Positions 59,985 to 64,000 of a stretch of DNA of 64,000 nt are shown in pieces. The stretch's first letter is position 1. Each line of letters begins with the position of its first letter. A model generated the notes under the pieces. That model was not told the DNA's origin. It worked only from the letters and a program-made list of their open reading frames with translations, and did no database searches. The stretch is from contig CAKTMO010000002.1 in the NCBI GenBank assembly GCA_934573935.1, positions 1 through 64,000 on the forward strand, in the 5' to 3' direction. The DNA comes from an uncultured Oscillospiraceae bacterium. Its GTDB lineage: Bacteria > Bacillota > Clostridia > Oscillospirales > Oscillospiraceae. The position numbers were made by a program, and so were the translations under genes.

Positions 59985-60448
59985 AAATGGGGGGCAGGGT
60001 TCTGCCCCGCCCGCCGGTTATTGGAAATGTTATCGTAAATCGAGCGGGAGGGGCAGAACCCCTCCCCTATGAAATTTTCACCGCGTCATCTTGCGGCAAC
60101 CCCTCCGGCGCTTCGCGCCACCTCAGCTGTGCACGCCCCAGTGTGAGCACTGGGGTGCCTTTACACAAGGGAGGGCTTTGGTGCGCTCTATATGACGGAA
60201 ATGCGTGCGTTCATCGCACGGCGGGGTGAGGGCACCCCGCCGTGCAAAGTAATGCGGTAACCATTTTTTTGTAGGGCGGCCTGCCCTCAGGCCGCCGCGT
60301 ACAACGATTTATCCTCTGTCGCCACAGCATCCAGCAAGTAACCACTGCACCTTTTTACGGTCAATCCCCCAGTCTCGCTTGCACTCGACAGCCCCCTTTA
60401 CACAAGGGGGCCTTGGCGCACCGTGGGGCGGGGTGGGGGTGTGCTGGT
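59985..60448. repeat. Mosaic repeat block
   Basis: No gene is seen. Contents: GGGCAGGGTTCTGCCCC and GGAGGGGCAGAACCCCTCCC palindromes (about 59991-60066), a long-form right end of the palindromic element (60098-60179), GCGGGGTGAGGGCACCCCGC (about 60222-60240), GGGCGGCCTGCCCTCAGGCCGCC (about 60273-60298), a CAGCATCCAGCAAG core fragment, and an inverted left end (60363-60414). Confidence 0.68.
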
Positions 60449-61708
60449 TTACTCGATCTCGGTGTCGGGCATCTGGACGGCGGTGCCGCCGTCGAGGCCG
60501 AAGTCGTCGGCCACGGTGGAGGTATCCCGCTTGAGCATGGTCTCCATGACGCGGATATCGCTGTCGATATCCATGGCGGCATCCCGATACAGGTCGTCCA
60601 GCTGGTGCTCGAAGCCGGCGATGATGTTATCCATGGTTTCCTCAATACGGCTCTTGGCCTGGCTGAGATTCTGGCCGCTGACGCCCGCCTCCTCAAAATC
60701 GGCATAGCTGTCCAGCAACTTCTGGGTAGTGGGCAGGTAGTAGTTCAGGAAAGTGCCGGCCTTATCCTTTTTGGCGGGCTGCTCCTGAATGACCTTGAAG
60801 ATCTGGCCGGTGACAACCTCCAGGCGGTCGATCTTGCCGCTGAGGACCGGATCGTCGATGCGCTGGTTGGCGCGGCGGATAGCCTGCAGCATGCCCTCAT
60901 AGCCCTCCGCCTGGGGCTGAGCCATGACGTTGACGGGGGCGGCGGCGCGCCTGGCGGCGAAGTAGGCGTTGGCGGCGTCCTGGGAGCGGAACAGCATGTC
61001 GTTGCCCCGATCCAGATAGGCGGTGGGGCCCCACATGCCCTTTTCGATCATGGCCTCCAGATCCCGCTCGGCCTTGCTCTCGCCCACGTCGGCGGCTTTC
61101 ATCAGGTGAGCCAGGGGGATGGCGTCCCGCTCTCCGGCGCAGGCCAGATACTTGGCGTAGCGGCGCATCCGGCGGTTCATGACGCCGCCGCCGATCAGCA
61201 GCGACAGTCCGCCGGCCAGCAAGCCCGCGGGGTAGAACAGCTGCCGCAGGAAGTACCACCATTCGCTGTTTTGGATGGCGTAGCCCAGGTCGTTGGCCGC
61301 CACGTTCAGCAGCGCCGCGCCGCCCAGGGCCGCCAGCACGATGCCGATGATCTTCAGGGTGCGGGCGCCTCCGGCGGAGGGCTGGGGCGTTTTGGTGATG
61401 TTTTTGACGGCGCTGGGCTTTTTCTCCGCCGTCTGGGCGCTTTGGGCCGTTTGCTGGGGCTTTTGCTGGGCACCGGCGGCGCGGACGCGGGCCGCCGTGT
61501 CAGAGGCGGCTTTTTTGAGCTTCTGCGGGTTGTCGGTGAGCTTTTTGATCAGCAGGATCAAGCCCACCGGCCACGCCACCAGGAACATGACGCCGATGAG
61601 CACCCAGGCACCGAAGTCGTTGTCCTGCTGGCCGTTGGGCTTATTGGGTGCGGGGGGCTGGGGGCGGCTGCCGTTTTCGCCGTTGCGATAATCGTAATGA
61701 TATTCCAT
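60449..61708 (-). CDS. XpaC-like (5-bromo-4-chloroindolyl phosphate hydrolysis) protein
   Basis: A 419-residue protein with membrane helices at about 34-55, 117-134 and 150-178 and a long coiled C-terminal region (about 270-400), resembling the XpaC/PF10112 family, whose function is unclear despite its name. The start overlaps the preceding stop codon (TAATG), so it is coupled to the DUF896 gene. An Ala/Gln-rich cytoplasmic linker lies at about 75-112. In Bacillus, XpaC-like genes accompany toxic-anion-resistance (TelA) genes; no telA is seen here, though it could lie outside. Confidence 0.72.
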   Translation of the reverse strand: MEYHYDYRNGENGSRPQPPAPNKPNGQQDNDFGAWVLIGVMFLVAWPVGLILLIKKLTDNPQKLKKAASDTAARVRAAGAQQKPQQTAQSAQTAEKKPSAVKNITKTPQPSAGGARTLKIIGIVLAALGGAALLNVAANDLGYAIQNSEWWYFLRQLFYPAGLLAGGLSLLIGGGVMNRRMRRYAKYLACAGERDAIPLAHLMKAADVGESKAERDLEAMIEKGMWGPTAYLDRGNDMLFRSQDAANAYFAARRAAAPVNVMAQPQAEGYEGMLQAIRRANQRIDDPVLSGKIDRLEVVTGQIFKVIQEQPAKKDKAGTFLNYYLPTTQKLLDSYADFEEAGVSGQNLSQAKSRIEETMDNIIAGFEHQLDDLYRDAAMDIDSDIRVMETMLKRDTSTVADDFGLDGGTAVQMPDTEIE

Positions 61709-61917
61709 TATTTCTCCCCCCTGGGCTTCAGCTTCCGCTTGTTGCCCTTTTCGTCCACGATCCATGTGTTGTCCAGGTGGCTGCGCAGGCTGCTCAGGAC
61801 GGCCTCCTTATACTCCAGCCGCAGGGCCTCCCGCTCGGCCTCCTCCTCGACGGTCAGGCCGTCGGCTTTGGCTTTGCGGGCCAGTTCGTTGATACGGTCA
61901 ATTCTCTCTTGTTTCAT
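61708..61917 (-). CDS. DUF896 (YnzC-like) protein
   Basis: A 69-residue DUF896 family protein: RIDRINELARKAKADGLT helix pair followed by EALRLEYKEAVLSSLRSHLD. Members are small helical-hairpin proteins, with YnzC of Bacillus linked to the SOS-induced yneA operon; the function here is not known. It overlaps the ABC exporter gene by 20 bases and the XpaC-like gene by one. Confidence 0.9.
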   Translation of the reverse strand: MKQERIDRINELARKAKADGLTVEEEAEREALRLEYKEAVLSSLRSHLDNTWIVDEKGNKRKLKPRGEK

Positions 61918-63670
61918 GGTTCCATTCCCCCAAATTCTGCGTATGATACAAGCGGGCGTAGGCGCCCTGCTTTGCTAACAATTCCTCGTGACTGCCCTGC
62001 TCGGCGATGCGGCCCTCCTGCACCACCAGGATGCGGTCGGCGCTGCGGATGGTGCTGAGGCGGTGGGCGATGATCAGGGTGGTGCGGCCGCGGGAGAGCT
62101 GGTCGAAGGCGTGCTGGATCCGCGCCTCGGTGACGCTGTCCAGAGCGGAGGTGGCTTCGTCCAGGATCAGGATGGGCGGGTCCTTCAAAAATACCCGGGC
62201 GATGGCGATGCGCTGCTTCTGTCCGCCGGAGAGCAGCACGCCCCGCTCGCCCACGTAGGTATCGAAGCCTTGGGGCATGGCCAGGACGTCGTCGTAGATC
62301 TCGGCGCGGCGGGCGGCGGCCTCCACCTCCGCATCGGAGGCGTCGGGGCGGCCGTAGCGGATATTCTCCCGCACGGTACCGGCGAAGAGAAACACGTCCT
62401 GCTGCACCACGCCGATGGCCCGGCGCAGGTCGTCCAGCCGGATATGGCGCACGTCCACGCCGTCAACGGCGATGCGTCCGGCGGTCACGTCGTAAAAGCG
62501 GGGGATCAGCTGGCACAGGGTGGATTTTCCGCCGCCGGAGGGGCCCACCACCGCCACCGTCTCCCCCACCGCCAAGTGAAGGGTCACATCATGGAGCACC
62601 TCCTCGGCGCCGTCGTAGGTAAAGCTGACGTTGTCCACGTCCACCGCGCCGCGGATATGGGACATGGCCGCGGCGTCAGGGGCGTCGGCAATGGTGGGGT
62701 CGGTGCCCATCAGCTCGATAAAGCGGTGAAGGCCCGCAAAGCCGTTGGAAAACAGCTCGGCAAAGTTGGCCAGCTTGCGGACGGGGGTGATGAAGGTGGT
62801 GATATACAGGCTGAAGGTGATGAGATCCACGTAGTCCATACGGCCGCCCATCATCAGCCAGCCGCCGCCGGCGATGACCGCCACGTTCAGCAGCGTGACG
62901 AACAGCTCCATGGTGGCGTTGAAGCGGCCCATCTCCTTATGAAAGCCCCGCTTGGCGGTTTTGAAGGTCTCGTTGGCACAGTCGAACCGCTGCTGCTGGA
63001 TGGTCTCGTTGCCGAAGGCCTTGACGGTGCGGATGCCGCTGAGGCCGGATTCGATCTCGGCGTTGATGGCGCCGGTCTTCTGCTTGGCGGCCACGGAGGC
63101 ACGGCTCATGCCGCCCCGCAGCAGCATCAGCACCACCAGAAATACGGGAATGATGGCCATGACGATCAGGGCCATGCGCCATTCGATGGTGAACATCACC
63201 GCCAGCGCACCCACGATGGTGATGAGGGAGATGGTCAGATCCTCCGGCCCGTGGTGGGCCAGCTCCGTCAGCTCGAACAGGTCGGTGGTCAGGCGGCTCA
63301 TCAGCTGCCCCGTGCGGTTGCGGTCATAGAAATCAAAGCCCAGCATCTGCATATGGTGGAACAGGTCCCGCCGGATATCCGCCTCCACCCGTATGCCGAA
63401 GGTGTGGCCCCAGTAGGTGACAATATAATAGAGTACCGCCCGCAGCACAAAGGCCAGCGCCACGATGGCCATGACGAGGAAGAACACACGGTAGTTCTTC
63501 TCCGGCAGCCACTGATACAGCGCCGCGCGGCTGACCAGCGGAAAGGCCAGGTCCACCATGGCGATGAGGATGGCGCAGCTGATATCCAGCGCGAACAGCT
63601 TCCGATGCGGCCTGAAATAGCTCAAGAAGATCCGCAGCGGGCTGCGGGTACGATAATCCTGCGTGGTCAT
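61898..63670 (-). CDS. ABC exporter, fused permease/ATPase
   Basis: A 590-residue half-transporter of the MsbA/BmrA type: six membrane helices in residues 1-310 and an ATPase domain with Walker A GPSGGGKST (about 374-382), signature LSGGQKQR (about 480-487), Walker B ILILDEATSALD (about 500-511) and IIAHRLSTI (about 535). It would work as a homodimer exporting a lipid or drug-like compound. It is the first gene of a three-gene operon. Confidence 0.95.
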   Translation of the reverse strand: MTTQDYRTRSPLRIFLSYFRPHRKLFALDISCAILIAMVDLAFPLVSRAALYQWLPEKNYRVFFLVMAIVALAFVLRAVLYYIVTYWGHTFGIRVEADIRRDLFHHMQMLGFDFYDRNRTGQLMSRLTTDLFELTELAHHGPEDLTISLITIVGALAVMFTIEWRMALIVMAIIPVFLVVLMLLRGGMSRASVAAKQKTGAINAEIESGLSGIRTVKAFGNETIQQQRFDCANETFKTAKRGFHKEMGRFNATMELFVTLLNVAVIAGGGWLMMGGRMDYVDLITFSLYITTFITPVRKLANFAELFSNGFAGLHRFIELMGTDPTIADAPDAAAMSHIRGAVDVDNVSFTYDGAEEVLHDVTLHLAVGETVAVVGPSGGGKSTLCQLIPRFYDVTAGRIAVDGVDVRHIRLDDLRRAIGVVQQDVFLFAGTVRENIRYGRPDASDAEVEAAARRAEIYDDVLAMPQGFDTYVGERGVLLSGGQKQRIAIARVFLKDPPILILDEATSALDSVTEARIQHAFDQLSRGRTTLIIAHRLSTIRSADRILVVQEGRIAEQGSHEELLAKQGAYARLYHTQNLGEWNHETREN

Positions 63671-63705
63671 GGGCGTTCCTTTCTGCAGACAATTTTCCAG
63701 TTTCG

Positions 63706-63734
63706 ATTATAGCACAGGGCGGGGCGTTTGACAA
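63706..63734 (-). promoter_or_regulatory. Promoter of the ABC exporter operon
   Basis: Minus strand TTGTCA (63734-63729), 17 bases, TATAAT (63711-63706), 36 bases before the start. Confidence 0.82.
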
Positions 63735-63747
63735 GGCGGGCAAACGG

Positions 63748-63774
63748 AAAAGCAGCGGCGATGCCGCTGCTTTT
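63748..63774. terminator. Terminator after the Ig-like gene
   Basis: AAAAGCAGCGGC / GCCGCTGCTTTT stem with a three-base loop. Confidence 0.85.
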
Positions 63775-63790
63775 CGGGTATCGTGTTTTC

Positions 63791-64000
63791 TCAGTTAACG
63801 CGCACCAGGATCTCGGCCGTGGAGCTGCCCAGGGTGATGGTGACGGTGGCGGTGCCGGAGCCGACGCGCTGCAGCGTGCCGGTCTCGGTGACCTTTACCA
63901 CATTGGTGTCGGAGCTCTTCCACTTGGCGGTGCCGGTGACGCCCTCCAGGGTCAGCTCGCAATCGGGATCGCCCTTGTTGATGGTCATATCGAACTGGCC
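63791..64000 (-). CDS. C-terminal end of a BIG2-type Ig-like domain protein
   Basis: Only the last ~69 codons are in the window; the frame is open to base 64000, and the internal ATG at 63988 is unlikely to be the true start. The segment AKWKSSDTNVVKVTETGTLQ followed by a VGSGTATVTITLG strand pattern is a bacterial Ig-like (BIG2) domain, usual in secreted or surface proteins. No membrane anchor follows, so it may be secreted or anchored at its other end. Confidence 0.8.
   Translation of the reverse strand, partial: GQFDMTINKGDPDCELTLEGVTGTAKWKSSDTNVVKVTETGTLQRVGSGTATVTITLGSSTAEILVRVN

Noticed and set aside
1..64000. IS elements, prophage, tRNA or rRNA genes
   Set aside because: No transposase, integrase or phage structural gene and no recognisable tRNA or rRNA sequence was found on either strand by eye.

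Overview
The window is a chromosomal segment of a high-GC, anaerobic, spore-lineage Clostridia bacterium, most likely a gut member of the Oscillospiraceae. The evidence is a near-complete set of Clostridia housekeeping genes (lepA, mutS2, recO, era, ybeY, phoH, metG with a T-box leader, proBA, hrcA-grpE-dnaK-dnaJ with CIRCE), sporulation genes (yqfC, yqfD, ylbJ), oxygen-sensitive enzymes (a PFOR, a four-subunit 2-oxoacid:ferredoxin oxidoreductase, an FprA flavodiiron protein) and butyrate kinase. I saw no rRNA, tRNA, CRISPR array, prophage or classical transposase. Species-level assignment is not possible by eye.

Regions. (1) 1-12308: a leftward catabolic operon, read from the D-2-hydroxyacid dehydrogenase at 11125 through PFOR, a TRAP transporter, an IlvD/Edd-type dehydratase, a DUF169 protein and a crotonase-fold protein to a 4-hydroxybutyryl-CoA-dehydratase-like gene cut by the window edge. 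A divergent FadR-type GntR regulator faces it. (2) 12435-18686: a YheO-type regulator with a promoter overlapping that of an operon made of a P-loop ATPase and korDABC, then an OFA-family MFS carrier and an XRE regulator. (3) 18697-21881: a palindromic element, a duplicated lepA 5' end, lepA, a mosaic repeat block, and a small divergent XRE/56-aa gene pair with two matching dyads. (4) 21945-31002: ptsH, mutS2 and the conserved recO-yqzL-era-ybeY-phoH-yqfD-yqfC cluster, interrupted by a palindromic element carrying a DUF559 nuclease gene. (5) 31094-40294: ylbJ, proBA, tatD, a small monooxygenase, metG, buk and fprA. (6) 40344-46720: a dockerin protein and a membrane-anchored cohesin protein in one operon, then a cell-wall-anchored beta-helix protein. 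(7) 47642-58207: a SsuABC-like ABC transporter, ridA, and the heat-shock operon extended by a PHP phosphatase, rpiB and a glycoside-hydrolase-like gene. (8) 58322-64000: a SipW-type secreted protein, an ABC exporter operon, and the end of an Ig-like protein.

The intergenic spaces carry many copies of mosaic palindromic repeats. Two features look most worth following. One is a family of elements with hairpin ends; one copy holds a Vsr-like DUF559 nuclease gene and other copies hold only a short linker or a conserved structured core. The other is a cohesin/dockerin pair of adjacent genes that could form a minimal cell-surface docking system.
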